Positions 35,464-44,404 of a stretch of 64,000 nt of DNA are shown here, piece after piece; position 1 is the stretch's first letter, and the number at the start of each line of letters is the position of its first letter. The DNA is from CAZYFH01 sp964646815 (GTDB taxonomy: Bacteria > Acidobacteriota > Vicinamibacteria > Vicinamibacterales > UBA8438). The stretch is taken from positions 62,001 through 126,000 of the forward strand of contig CAZYFH010000001.1 in assembly GCA_964646815.1 (NCBI GenBank). The letters run 5' to 3'. The translations under genes were made by a program, and so were the position numbers. The notes beneath the pieces are model-generated. The model worked only from the letters and a program-made list of their open reading frames with translations. It had not been told where the DNA came from and did no database searches.

Positions 35464-36726
35464 CTAGGAATTGGCGAGCGTCACGCCGATCTCCGAGAAC
35501 GCGCACGCGTACCGCGCGATAAGATCAACGTTGACCGCCGCCGGCCAGCGGTCCTGCGGGTGGTGGAACAGCCCGTTGGCACCCAGGATCGAGAGGTAGC
35601 GCCCACCACGGTCGTGAATATTATGCGCTTCGCCAGCGGGCCGCTCGCCAACCGGATGAAGCCGATCCGGCGGCGCACCCGCGGCGCCCAAGGCGTCGAG
35701 CGCCAATCGCTGCAACTCCACGCTTGAGGCCTGGAGCCGTGGACGGCCGCCGATAGCCGCGCCGAAGTTCGCGCCGAGATGAATCCACGCCACGGCGCTC
35801 GTGAGGAGTCTCGTACGGGTGCGAATGAACTCCTGCAACCCGTAGTGGCCGAGTTCGTGGCCAGTCGACGCGACGAACACGGTCGTACGCCTCGGCGTTG
35901 CGGCCCGCAGACTACGCATCATCTCGAGCCAGACAGCGATGCCACCACCGCGCTCGGACGCACAGGTCCACCAGCCACTGCGCGGAGTCATCACGATGAG
36001 CGGGGGGAGCGACGGCTGGGTGCCGAGTAGGGTGGCGGTGACATTGAAGACCTCTTTGGGTCGGCGAGTCACATGGGCGACGACCAGCGCCTCCTCGCCC
36101 GCAGCCGCCGCGGCGTCGAGCCAGGCCCGATGCTGACTGGCGACCTGAATCACCGGTGGGCCGAATGGTGCCTTGAAATCAGGCGCGTTCATCAACGCGA
36201 GACCCTCGGGTACGCCATTCTCAGGACCGCCGGTCACCGTGACGGCTGCCTGCTGAGACGTCGTCCGACGGTGGTCGAGAAGGTCCGGACTGACCCGGGG
36301 GCCGGCATGTGCGAGGGCGATCTCGGCGTCCATGTCGAGTGCCCCTAGGCGGCCGCGGACGCCGGTGGCGTCGGTGACGCCGCCGTCGAACAGCGGGATG
36401 CCATCGGCCCAGCGGTCTCCCACTGCGACGTAGGCCGCCTGGATGGTCGGACGCGAGAATCCCATCCACTCGATCTCCGGCTCGAGGCCGGCGTCGGCCA
36501 CCTGGTCGGCCAGCCAGCGGCCGCTTTCCGCATCGACGGCCGACCCCGTGCGATGGTCACCCTGGCTGTCGTATTCCCTGAGCAGGCGGGCGAGGCGCTC
36601 GCGCCGTCCGATGTCGCCGCCCGCCTGTCGGGCGACGACGCGAGTCGACAGGAGCGTTCCCAGGGCCATGGTTCCGGCCGACTGCAGGAACTGCTTGCGT
36701 GTGAACCGCGCCGGGACCGTGTGCAT
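35464..36726 (-). CDS. Exported M28-peptidase-like protein with degenerate metal site
   Basis: The 420-residue protein starts with a Tat-like signal (TRKQFLQSAGTMALGTLLS, lysine replacing one arginine). The body follows the M28 pattern with a PA-like insert: PLIVMTPRSGWWTCASERGGG where metallopeptidases have HxD...GADDNASG, and FVASTGHELGHYG where they have the EE pair. The first zinc ligands are therefore missing although the fold seems kept. It may bind rather than cleave. It lies 106 bases after enoyl-CoA hydratase on the same strand. Confidence 0.7.
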   Translation of the reverse strand: MHTVPARFTRKQFLQSAGTMALGTLLSTRVVARQAGGDIGRRERLARLLREYDSQGDHRTGSAVDAESGRWLADQVADAGLEPEIEWMGFSRPTIQAAYVAVGDRWADGIPLFDGGVTDATGVRGRLGALDMDAEIALAHAGPRVSPDLLDHRRTTSQQAAVTVTGGPENGVPEGLALMNAPDFKAPFGPPVIQVASQHRAWLDAAAAAGEEALVVAHVTRRPKEVFNVTATLLGTQPSLPPLIVMTPRSGWWTCASERGGGIAVWLEMMRSLRAATPRRTTVFVASTGHELGHYGLQEFIRTRTRLLTSAVAWIHLGANFGAAIGGRPRLQASSVELQRLALDALGAAGAPPDRLHPVGERPAGEAHNIHDRGGRYLSILGANGLFHHPQDRWPAAVNVDLIARYACAFSEIGVTLANS

Positions 36727-36832
36727 CTGTGACCTCGCTGTAGAATCTGGTGAGCGTAACCGCCATGTGTGACGTGAGCTGCGAGCGTCCGGCCCGGAGT
36801 TGCTCGGCAAACGACTGCGCCGGTCCACCGGT

Positions 36833-37618
36833 TCACGCACCGGTCCATCGCGGGGGACGCTTGGCCAGGAACGCGCCGACACCCTCGCGGAAATCGGTGC
36901 TGCCGTAGCAGCGAGCGATGAGGTCGTGGCCAGCGTCTTGGGCAATACGCCGGTGGGCCTGAATCCGGCGCACCATCTCCTTGGTCGCGCGAATGGTCAA
37001 CGGCGCGTTGGCGGCCATCGTCTCCGCGTATTCTTGCACGACCGCGTCGAGCGAGTCAGACGTAGCGATACGGTTCACCAGGCCCGCGGCAAGGGCTTCG
37101 TCGGCGTCGAGGAGCCGCCCGGTGAAGAGCAGTTCCTTCAGCCGGGCAGGACCAATGAGATCGAGCAGCCGCGCGTGATTCGCGGCGGATAGGCAGTTTC
37201 CGAGGGTGCGGGCAATCGGGATACCGAAGGTTGACTGCGGGGTACAGACACGCAGGTCGCAGGCGGCTGCGAGCGCGCATCCGCCGCCCGTCGCAACTCC
37301 GTCGATCTGGGCGATGGTCGGCTTGGAGACCGCTTCCAGCCTGTCGATGACCGCATCGAGACGTTGTTCGTAGGCGAGGCCGTCGGCGGCTGTCGTGAAA
37401 TCACAAAATTGGGCGATGTCGGTGCCGGCAACGAAAGCGCGGCCTCCAGCGCCGCGCAGGATGAGGACGCGTACGGCGCCGTCACGGTCGGCCGCAGCGC
37501 AATACTCGACCAGTGCCTCGTACATCGCCCAGGTCATGGCGTTCCGGGCGTCTGGGCGGTTAAAGGTCACGACGGCGCGCGGGCCGTCCGTTTCGAATCG
37601 GACGTGTGGGGTCGACAC
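36833..37618 (-). CDS. Enoyl-CoA hydratase/isomerase family protein
   Basis: The 261-residue crotonase-fold protein has NRPDARNAMTWAMYEAL, the oxyanion-hole segments GAGGRAFVAGTDIAQF and IDGVATGGGCALAAACDLRV, and FGIPIARTLGNCLS. The glycine-rich oxyanion hole is intact, but residues usual for hydratases at the two catalytic glutamate positions are not clear, so the exact reaction (hydratase, isomerase or lyase) is open. It is divergent from the CaiB-type transferase, sharing a 95-bp promoter region, which suggests a common acyl-CoA pathway. Confidence 0.85.
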   Translation of the reverse strand: MSTPHVRFETDGPRAVVTFNRPDARNAMTWAMYEALVEYCAAADRDGAVRVLILRGAGGRAFVAGTDIAQFCDFTTAADGLAYEQRLDAVIDRLEAVSKPTIAQIDGVATGGGCALAAACDLRVCTPQSTFGIPIARTLGNCLSAANHARLLDLIGPARLKELLFTGRLLDADEALAAGLVNRIATSDSLDAVVQEYAETMAANAPLTIRATKEMVRRIQAHRRIAQDAGHDLIARCYGSTDFREGVGAFLAKRPPRWTGA

Positions 37619-37693
37619 GATGAGCGCCTCCTGTTTCGTCTCCGGTCACGGGGAGTGTTCCGTTCGACGAGTCATGTTAACGACTCCTCGAAC

Positions 37694-37708
37694 GTGACAC
37701 TAGGTCAC
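37694..37708. promoter_or_regulatory. Inverted repeat GTGAC-N5-GTCAC (possible operator)
   Basis: A perfect 5-bp inverted repeat with a 5-base spacer lies six bases upstream of the CaiB-type transferase ATG, overlapping where its ribosome site would be. It sits in the gap between divergent acyl-CoA genes, a usual place for a dimeric repressor. No regulator gene is adjacent. Confidence 0.3.
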
Positions 37709-37713
37709 ACGCG

Positions 37714-38898
37714 ATGGCTCAAGCACTAAACGGCGTGCGGGTGTTAGACGTCACGCAGGTGATGGCCGGGCCGTTCTGCGCAATGCTACTGTGCGACATG
37801 GGTGCCGATGTCATCAAGGTCGAGGCGCCCGCTGGAGATTCGTCGCGAAGGATGGCCGGCGCTCGCGGTGACGACAGCGCGGCGTTCAATGCGGTCAATC
37901 GCGGGAAGCGTGGCATCGTGCTCAATCTGAAGATGGAGGCCGGACGAACCGCGCTCCGGCGGCTCGCCTCCTCGGCTGACGTGCTGATAGAGAATTTTCG
38001 GCCCGGCGTGATGGCCCAGTTCGGGCTCGACTACGCCGATCTCAGACAGGATAACGAGCGCCTCATCTACGCGTCGATCTCCGGCTATGGGCGGACCGGG
38101 CCGTCGCGCGCCAAAGGCGGATTCGATCTGGTCGCCCAGGGCGTGTCCGGTCTGATGTCGGTGACCGGTGAAGCTGGTCGTCCCCCGGTCAAGGCCGGCG
38201 TGCCGATCACGGATCTCGGCGCCGGGTTGTTCGCACTTGCAGGAATCCTCGCGGCGCTCCACCACCGGGAGCGGAGCGGGCGCGGCCAGCATATTGACAC
38301 ATCGCTCGTGGATTCTGGGGTCGCGCTGTCCGTGTGGGAGGCCACCGAGTTGTTCTCGAGCGGCGTCGTCCCACAACCCCTCGGATCGGCGCACCGGATG
38401 AGCGCGCCGTATCAGGCGATCCGGTGTGCTGACGGGTACATCACGCTTGGCGCGGCCAACGATCGCCTGTTCGCTCGACTGTGCGAGGTTCTGGGTCACC
38501 CCGAGTGGAGCGCGGAGCCTGATTACGCGACTGATTCGGATCGGGTGACCCACCGGGAGAGCCTCGCGGCGCGCATCGAGGCGGTGACCGTCGAGCAGCC
38601 GCGCGCCGTCTGGATCGAGCGGCTGGACGGACGGGACATCCCCTGCGGCCTGATCAACGACTATCGAGAGGTAATGCGCGATCCACACGTGCGAGCACGT
38701 CAGATGGTGGTCGAGACGGACCATCCGACGCTGGGCACGATCTCGACGCTGGGCACGCCGCTCAAGCTGTCGGAAACCCCGCTTGTGCCGGGGAGGCCGG
38801 CGCCGCTGCTCGGGCAGCACACTGACGACGTGCTGCGCGAGGTGGGGTATACCGCGGAGGAAATCTCGACGCTGAAGGCGGCCGACGCTGCCCGCTAG
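37714..38898 (+). CDS. CaiB/BaiF (family III) CoA-transferase
   Basis: Family III transferases move CoA between carboxylic acids through an enzyme-aspartyl thioester. The 394-residue protein starts LNGVRVLDVTQVMAGPFCAMLLCDMGADVIKVE, and has NRGKRGIVLNLK, SGYGRTGP, the catalytic Asp167 in VPITDLGAGLFA, and GRGQHIDTSLVD. The substrate is unknown. A D-malate/tartrate dehydrogenase-like gene follows 42 bases later and an enoyl-CoA hydratase is divergent, so hydroxy-acid breakdown is a reasonable guess. Confidence 0.9.
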   Translation: MAQALNGVRVLDVTQVMAGPFCAMLLCDMGADVIKVEAPAGDSSRRMAGARGDDSAAFNAVNRGKRGIVLNLKMEAGRTALRRLASSADVLIENFRPGVMAQFGLDYADLRQDNERLIYASISGYGRTGPSRAKGGFDLVAQGVSGLMSVTGEAGRPPVKAGVPITDLGAGLFALAGILAALHHRERSGRGQHIDTSLVDSGVALSVWEATELFSSGVVPQPLGSAHRMSAPYQAIRCADGYITLGAANDRLFARLCEVLGHPEWSAEPDYATDSDRVTHRESLAARIEAVTVEQPRAVWIERLDGRDIPCGLINDYREVMRDPHVRARQMVVETDHPTLGTISTLGTPLKLSETPLVPGRPAPLLGQHTDDVLREVGYTAEEISTLKAADAAR

Positions 38899-38940
38899 GC
38901 ACCCGTGGTGAAAGTTCCGCATCGCCCAAAGGACGCCCTC

Positions 38941-40002
38941 GTGAACACGTATTCCATAGCGGTTATTCCCGGTGACGGCATCGGCGCCGAGGTTGTGCCC
39001 GAGGGCCAGCGGGTGCTGGAGGCCGCCGGTCGCCGCTGCGGCTTTGAGTGGCGATGGACGGAGTTCGACTGGGGCTGTCAGCTCTACGCGGATACGGGCA
39101 AGATGACGTCGGGTGGCGGCGTCGACGATCTGCGCGCCGCCGATGCGGTCTATCTCGGCGCGGTCGGGTATCCCAGCGTCGCTGATCATGTCTCGTTGTG
39201 GGGGTTGTTGATTCCAATCCGGCGGCGCTTCGACCAGTACATCAACTTGAGACCCGTGCGCCTCCTGCCGGGGCTCCAGACCCCACTGGCCGGACGGGTG
39301 CCAGCGGACATCGACTTCATCGTCGTCCGGGAGAACACGGAAGGGGAGTACTCGGAGGTCGGCGGCCGGATGTTCGCGGGGACCGACGATGAGCTCGTCG
39401 TGCAGCAGGCGATCTTTACCCGACGTGGCACCGACCGGGTGATCCGCTACGCCTTCGATCTGGCGCGCACGCGGCCGGCGCGCCACCTCACATCGGCGAC
39501 GAAATCGAACGGCATCATTCACAGCATGCCCTTCTGGGACGAGCGGTTTCGAGCGGTCGCAGCCGATTACCCCGACGTGCGAACGGACCAGTTCCACATC
39601 GACATCCTCGCGGCCCATCTCGTGCAGCATCCGGATTGGTTCGACGTGATCGTGGCGAGCAATCTTTTCGGTGACATCCTCTCGGACATCGGACCTGCGC
39701 TGGCTGGGTCGATCGGGCTCGCGCCCGGCGCGAACATCAACCCCGAACGGACGCACCCATCGATGTTCGAGCCGGTTCACGGGTCGGCGCCTGACATCGC
39801 GGGTCAAGGGATCGCCAATCCCATCGGACAGATCTGGACCGGTGCGATGATGCTCGATCACCTCGGGGAACGTGAGGCCGCCGCCGGAATCGTCCAGGCG
39901 ATCGAGGCGCACGTCGCGGCGGGCGAATGTCTCACCCGAGATCTGGGTGGGACAGCGACGACTGCAGACGTTGGGGCCGCGATCGCTGCGCGCGTGGCCT
40001 GA
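38941..40002 (+). CDS. D-malate / tartrate dehydrogenase-like enzyme (isopropylmalate dehydrogenase family)
   Basis: The 353-residue beta-decarboxylating dehydrogenase has VIPGDGIGAEVV, the substrate loop VSLWGLLIPIRRRFDQYINLRPVRLLPG, RENTEGEYSEVGG and NLFGDILSDIGPAL. The SLWGLLIPIRR loop is that of tartrate/D-malate dehydrogenases (TtuC, DmlA), not LeuB or Icd. I chose GTG 38941, which has AAAGGA seven bases upstream, over the GTG at 38905. Products would be pyruvate and CO2 from D-malate. It probably shares a transcript with the CaiB-type gene. Confidence 0.88.
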   Translation: MNTYSIAVIPGDGIGAEVVPEGQRVLEAAGRRCGFEWRWTEFDWGCQLYADTGKMTSGGGVDDLRAADAVYLGAVGYPSVADHVSLWGLLIPIRRRFDQYINLRPVRLLPGLQTPLAGRVPADIDFIVVRENTEGEYSEVGGRMFAGTDDELVVQQAIFTRRGTDRVIRYAFDLARTRPARHLTSATKSNGIIHSMPFWDERFRAVAADYPDVRTDQFHIDILAAHLVQHPDWFDVIVASNLFGDILSDIGPALAGSIGLAPGANINPERTHPSMFEPVHGSAPDIAGQGIANPIGQIWTGAMMLDHLGEREAAAGIVQAIEAHVAAGECLTRDLGGTATTADVGAAIAARVA

Positions 40003-40107
40003 AAGCCCAGGAGTTCACGTAGTGTAGCGATTCGTAGCGCCTGGCTTCAGCCTCGACCGCAGTTCTGACAGCCTGCGCTGCGCACGACACACACGCGACC
40101 TCAAGGG

Positions 40108-41391
40108 TCAGAGGTTGTAGCCGCTCTCGTTGTGCAGGGCCAGGTCCAGTCCGCCGGTTTCTTCCTCAGGTGTGACGCGCAGTCCCATGACTCCGTCGAG
40201 CACTTTCACGATGACGAGGGTTAGCACCCCACTGTAGACGATGGTGACCCCCGCGCCGATGAGCTGCAATCTGATCTGTGTCCCGATACTGCCCTCTAGA
40301 CCGACACCACTGAACATCTCGGCCGTGAATACACCGGTCAAGATGACGCCGACGAAACCACCAACGCCGTGAACACCAAAGACGTCGAGCGAATCGTCAT
40401 AGCCGAATGAGCGCTTGATGCGGCCAGCCGCGATGTAACAACAGACTGCGGAGGTCGCACCGATAGCGAGTGCACCGATCGGACCGACGGTGCCGGAGGC
40501 CGGCGTTATTGCGGCGAGACCGGCAATGGCACCGGTAGCAATGCCGAGCGCGCTCGGTTTGCCACGGTTCGTCCATTCCATGCACATCCATATGAATCCT
40601 GCTGTCGCCGAAGCGATATGGGTGACGGTCATTGCCATTCCGGCGATGCCATCTGCAGCGAGTTCGCTACCGGCGTTGAAACCGAACCAACCGACCCAGA
40701 GCATCGCCGCGCCGACGACTGTCAGCACTAGGCTGTTCGGCGGCATCGGCGTCGAGGGATAGCCTGCTCGCTTGCCCAGGACGATGCAGAGTACGAGGGC
40801 GGCGATCCCCGCATTGATGTGGACGACTATCCCTCCGGCAAAATCAAGTACGCCCATCTCGCCGAGCCAGCCGCCTCCCCAGACCCAGTGAGCGACCGGC
40901 GCATAGACCAAGGTGACCCAGGCGGCCATGAACACCATCATGGTGGAGAACTTCATTCGCTCGGCAAAGGCGCCGACGATGAGGGCGGGCGTGATGATGG
41001 CGAAGGTGAGCTGGAACATCTGAAACACGGACTCGGGAATCGTGCCGTTAACTGTTTCGACGGCGACACCGGAGAGAAACACTTTGCCCAGTCCGATGAA
41101 TGCGTTAAGCCCGCCGCCGTCACCGAATGCCAGCCCGTAGACGAACACCGTCCACAGAATCGTCACCAGGCAGGTGATCGCGAAGCACTGCATCATGACC
41201 GACAGCACGTTCTTCGTCCGCACCAGGCCGGCATAGAAGAGCGCGAGCCCTGGGATAGTCATGAACAGCACTAGGACGCTCGACGTGAGCATCCAGGCGG
41301 TGTCGCCCGAGTTCAATTCCTGCGCCCAGGCGATGCGCGGAAACGCGACAGCTAGTCCGAGGCAGACGGCGGTCGATTTGAACAGCTTCAT
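40108..41391 (-). CDS. amtB: Ammonium transporter
   Basis: The 427-residue protein has a cleavable signal (ending near AWAQ), eleven membrane helices, and the pore histidines in VVHINAGIAAL and VFGVHGVGGFVG. The motif GFNAGSELAADGIAGMA is typical of the family. The C-terminal tail (GLRVTPEEETGGLDLALHNESGY) is the cytoplasmic segment bound by GlnK. glnK lies 53 bases upstream on the same strand, the usual glnK-amtB operon. Confidence 0.96.
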   Translation of the reverse strand: MKLFKSTAVCLGLAVAFPRIAWAQELNSGDTAWMLTSSVLVLFMTIPGLALFYAGLVRTKNVLSVMMQCFAITCLVTILWTVFVYGLAFGDGGGLNAFIGLGKVFLSGVAVETVNGTIPESVFQMFQLTFAIITPALIVGAFAERMKFSTMMVFMAAWVTLVYAPVAHWVWGGGWLGEMGVLDFAGGIVVHINAGIAALVLCIVLGKRAGYPSTPMPPNSLVLTVVGAAMLWVGWFGFNAGSELAADGIAGMAMTVTHIASATAGFIWMCMEWTNRGKPSALGIATGAIAGLAAITPASGTVGPIGALAIGATSAVCCYIAAGRIKRSFGYDDSLDVFGVHGVGGFVGVILTGVFTAEMFSGVGLEGSIGTQIRLQLIGAGVTIVYSGVLTLVIVKVLDGVMGLRVTPEEETGGLDLALHNESGYNL

Positions 41392-41444
41392 GGGTGTGGT
41401 CCCTTCGCAATAGGAGGCCCTGGGATCTAGTGCGCGGCGCAGAG

Positions 41445-41783
41445 CTACAACGCGTCGCTTCCGGCTTCGCCTGTCCGGATGCGAACGGCTTGGGCCATGT
41501 CGCTCACGAAGATCTTGCCGTCGCCGATCTGACCCGTTCGGGCCGAGGTTTTTACCGCGTCGACCACCGATTCGGCCCGGTCGTCCGAAACGACGATTTC
41601 CAGCTTTATCTTTGGTACGAAATCAACGGAATACTCCGCACCGCGGTAGGTCTCCGTGTGGCCTTTCTGCCGTCCGAAGCCCTTAACCTCGGTCGTCGTG
41701 AGACCCGACACGCCAAGGCGTGACAGCGTGTCGCGGACTTCGTCGAGCATGTGAGGCTTGATGATCGCGGTGACCAGCTTCAT
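41445..41783 (-). CDS. glnK: Nitrogen regulatory PII protein
   Basis: PII proteins sense 2-oxoglutarate and ATP/ADP and plug AmtB. The 112-residue protein has MKLVTAIIKPHMLDEVR, the T-loop with Tyr51 (TYRGAEYSVDF), the site of uridylylation in proteobacteria, and TGQIGDGKIFV. Linkage to amtB supports naming it glnK. ATG 41783 has AAGGAG seven bases upstream. A 14-bp perfect palindrome lies 34 bases ahead of the start; I found no sigma-54 promoter. Confidence 0.95.
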   Translation of the reverse strand: MKLVTAIIKPHMLDEVRDTLSRLGVSGLTTTEVKGFGRQKGHTETYRGAEYSVDFVPKIKLEIVVSDDRAESVVDAVKTSARTGQIGDGKIFVSDMAQAVRIRTGEAGSDAL

Positions 41784-42480
41784 TCTGCGTCTCCTTCCCT
41801 AGGATCCCGTGGTGCAAATGCCGCGGCATTCGGCGGACGCCCGTCGACAAACAAGGGACGCGCTGAGCCCGTGGAAGGGCGAAGCGTCACGTAACGGGGC
41901 GGCGCTTGCCCATGTAACCGCTGGGCACATATCCGGAAGTTGCTCCCTCGTCGCGTCGGGCGCTGGCCGGACGCACTATGCATCCAGCGGGCACTCGTGC
42001 CTCGGCAGGCTCGGTGTGCCTTGAGCCTGTCAAAAGCCAGTGTCAGGTGGACTCTCACGACCGGCTCCTAGCTGCGACGCTGGCTGGCGAATCGTTGCGT
42101 GCACGGAAACCTGATCGGCGGCGCCAACTATATCAAGTCACACCGTCCGGTAGCCCACGAAATTGGGGATATGGGGCAGATCCGACTCTACCGGGCGAGT
42201 GCGGAGCTCTTCGGAAACGGACCACGCGCGCCCGAAAGTTCGGGATCATGCCCCTCCTTCACGCTATGCGATATCGGAGAGAGTTCCCTAAGCGAACTGA
42301 ATAGACGCGTTCGGCGAACGCTCGTTGTCGGGTTGCTTTCAGGTCCAGAACTTGCGTTTCGGTTCGCGGCGCGTCACAAGGTTTGGCTGCAGGGACAGAC
42401 CGGTTCGCGCGGGGAAGGAATGCCCAATGGACTCGGACGGACGACGTGGGGGACGCAGGGACGGTGCAGTGAGCGCCGAA
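41784..42480. other. 697-bp intergenic region, no supported gene
   Basis: The region lies between the glnK start and the 3' end of the acyl-CoA dehydrogenase gene. Open frames in it have no family resemblance and poor GC bias at third positions. It holds the 41817-41830 palindrome and a small hairpin CCCGAA-AG-TTCGGG at 42231-42244. I see no tRNA, riboswitch or insertion element. Confidence 0.5.
41817..41830. promoter_or_regulatory. 14-bp perfect palindrome upstream of glnK
   Basis: AATGCCGCGGCATT is perfectly symmetric and lies in the leader or promoter region of glnK-amtB. A dimeric regulator could bind here, but the regulator is not known. The palindrome has no loop, so it is more likely a DNA site than an RNA hairpin. 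Confidence 0.35.
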
Positions 42481-44265
42481 TCAGGCGCGCTCGAAGAACG
42501 GCAGCGTCCCTTCCCGCTTAACCAGCGCGGCAGCGATCTGCCCGCGCAACGCAATGCGGTCTGGCGGCAACGGCAGTCGCAGTTGAACGGTGTCGAGCGC
42601 GTCGCGAAGCGCGCTACCCGCGTGCAGGCCGCCAAGGATGTCAGTGGCCTCGCGCTCGACGTTGACGACCGCGCGGTCGAGTACGAGGCGCGCCAGCGCG
42701 CGCGCGAGGTCCGTATCGGCGTCTGGTCGGCTACGTTCCAGCTTCATCACGCGGAGCACCGTCGATTCGGCCGCGTAGAGCTCGATGGCGATGGACGCAA
42801 GGCTCCCCAGATAGCCCTGCTTGTCGTGACCCAGCAGTGAGGTCGTGCCGAAGCGGGTGATGAGCTGGGAGAGCAGGTGGTGATAAATGACCCGCACGTT
42901 GGAAACGTGGCCATAGAGAGCCGTCACGGACTCGGGGGGCTCGGTGGTCGCGTTCGCCGGCGGCGCGGGTTGAGCCGGTGAGATCTCGAACGTCCCGCGT
43001 TCGAGCCGCCGGAGGACCGCCTTCGAGATGCTCAGTCGGCAGATCTCGCTCGTCCCTTCGTAGATGCGCGTGATACGTGAATCACGATACATCTGAGCGG
43101 CGGGGTAGTCTTCGCTGAACCCGTTGCCGCCGAAGATCTGCAGGGTGTCATCCGCCAATCCGTGGTAGCTCTCGGACCCGTAGACCTTCGCGATGGCGCA
43201 TTCGGCGGAGAACTCGGTGAGCGTCGCGAGCTTGGCGTCGAGTGATTGACGCTCGGCCGCGTCGAGGGCTTCCAGGGCGGTGTAGACGAGGCCTGCCGTC
43301 CGGTAGGCGATTGATTCGGTGGCGTAGGCGCGGGCCGCCATATCCGCGAGTTTGGCCTGAATCAGACCAAAGTTGGCAATTGGTTGACCAAACTGGCGTC
43401 GTTCGGTCGCGTAGGCCGTCGCAGTCGCGAGCGCCTTCTTTGACGTGCCGGCGCAGTTGGCGGCCATCTTCATCCGTCCGAGATTCAGGGTGCACATGGC
43501 GACCTTGTGACCCTTGCCTACCTCGCCGAGGACGTTGTCGATTGGAATGGCGACGTCGTCGAGGTTCAGCGCGCAGACAGAGGAGCCGTGGAGGCCGAGC
43601 AGATGCTCGTGCTGACCGACGGTCAGTCCCGGGGTGGGGCGCTCCAGGAGGAAGGCGGTGAAGGCGCTGCCGTTCACCTTGGCAAAGAGGATGAAGAGGT
43701 CCGCCCAGCCGGCGTTGGTGATCCACTGTTTGGCGCCGTTCACGACGTAGTGCGTGCCCGCGTCGTTGAGGACGGCGGTCGTGCGGATGTTCATCGCGTC
43801 CGAGCCGGACCCCGGCTCCGTGAGCGCGAACGCGGCCATCAATCGCCCGTCCATGGCGCGCGCCAGATACTTGTCGCGTTGCGTCTGGGTGCCGAAATTG
43901 ATCAACGGCAGGGTGCCGATGCCTTGATGCGCGAAGACGGTCGACGCCAGTCCCCCGAGGGCTGCCCGGGTCTCGCTCATGCCGGCAATTGCCAGCACGT
44001 TGAGCCCAAGACCGCCATGTGCCTCCGGTACCTCGGCCATGAAGATGCCGAGATCGGCGGCCTTGCGGAATAACGGGAGAATAACCTCTTCGTCGCGCTG
44101 CTCGATCCGGTCCATCATCGGCGCAACCTCTTGAGCCGCGAACTCCTGGATCGACCGCATGAGGAGTCGTTCGTCCTCCCCCATGTCATCGGGGATCACG
44201 ATGTCCTTGGGGGAGGTGTCGTCGAGGAGAAAACGAGTGCCACGCAGCATGGGGAGAACAGGCAT
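42481..44265 (-). CDS. Acyl-CoA dehydrogenase, VLCAD/ACAD9-like long form
   Basis: The enzyme introduces the 2,3 double bond in acyl-CoA with FAD, passing electrons to ETF. The 594-residue protein has the standard core (AFALTEPGSGSDA, WITNAGWADLFILFAKV, QIFGGNGFSEDYP, catalytic Glu403 in RIYEGTSEICR) plus a C-terminal extension of about 180 residues, as in VLCAD and FadE of Bacillus. It probably acts in fatty-acid beta-oxidation, but no thiolase or ETF gene is adjacent. ATG 44265 gives a family-like N terminus. Confidence 0.9.
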   Translation of the reverse strand: MPVLPMLRGTRFLLDDTSPKDIVIPDDMGEDERLLMRSIQEFAAQEVAPMMDRIEQRDEEVILPLFRKAADLGIFMAEVPEAHGGLGLNVLAIAGMSETRAALGGLASTVFAHQGIGTLPLINFGTQTQRDKYLARAMDGRLMAAFALTEPGSGSDAMNIRTTAVLNDAGTHYVVNGAKQWITNAGWADLFILFAKVNGSAFTAFLLERPTPGLTVGQHEHLLGLHGSSVCALNLDDVAIPIDNVLGEVGKGHKVAMCTLNLGRMKMAANCAGTSKKALATATAYATERRQFGQPIANFGLIQAKLADMAARAYATESIAYRTAGLVYTALEALDAAERQSLDAKLATLTEFSAECAIAKVYGSESYHGLADDTLQIFGGNGFSEDYPAAQMYRDSRITRIYEGTSEICRLSISKAVLRRLERGTFEISPAQPAPPANATTEPPESVTALYGHVSNVRVIYHHLLSQLITRFGTTSLLGHDKQGYLGSLASIAIELYAAESTVLRVMKLERSRPDADTDLARALARLVLDRAVVNVEREATDILGGLHAGSALRDALDTVQLRLPLPPDRIALRGQIAAALVKREGTLPFFERA

Positions 44266-44404
44266 GTGAGTATCGCGGTGTTACAGGGACGGCGAGGGTG
44301 CGGGCGTGTCAATCGACATACCACAGCCCGCGCCGCTGACGGTTCGGGGCACGCGCGAACGGGAGAGAGGACGATGCTGGCGAACGCGTCGCCAGCGACC
44401 GATG

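Noticed and set aside
41784..41835. Sigma-54 promoter ahead of glnK
   Set aside because: A TTTGCA resembles the -12 element, but the GG of the -24 element is not at the required distance.
42099..42521. 140-codon open frame in the glnK to acyl-CoA dehydrogenase gap
   Set aside because: No family resemblance, weak third-position GC bias, no ribosome site, and it runs into the end of the opposite-strand gene.
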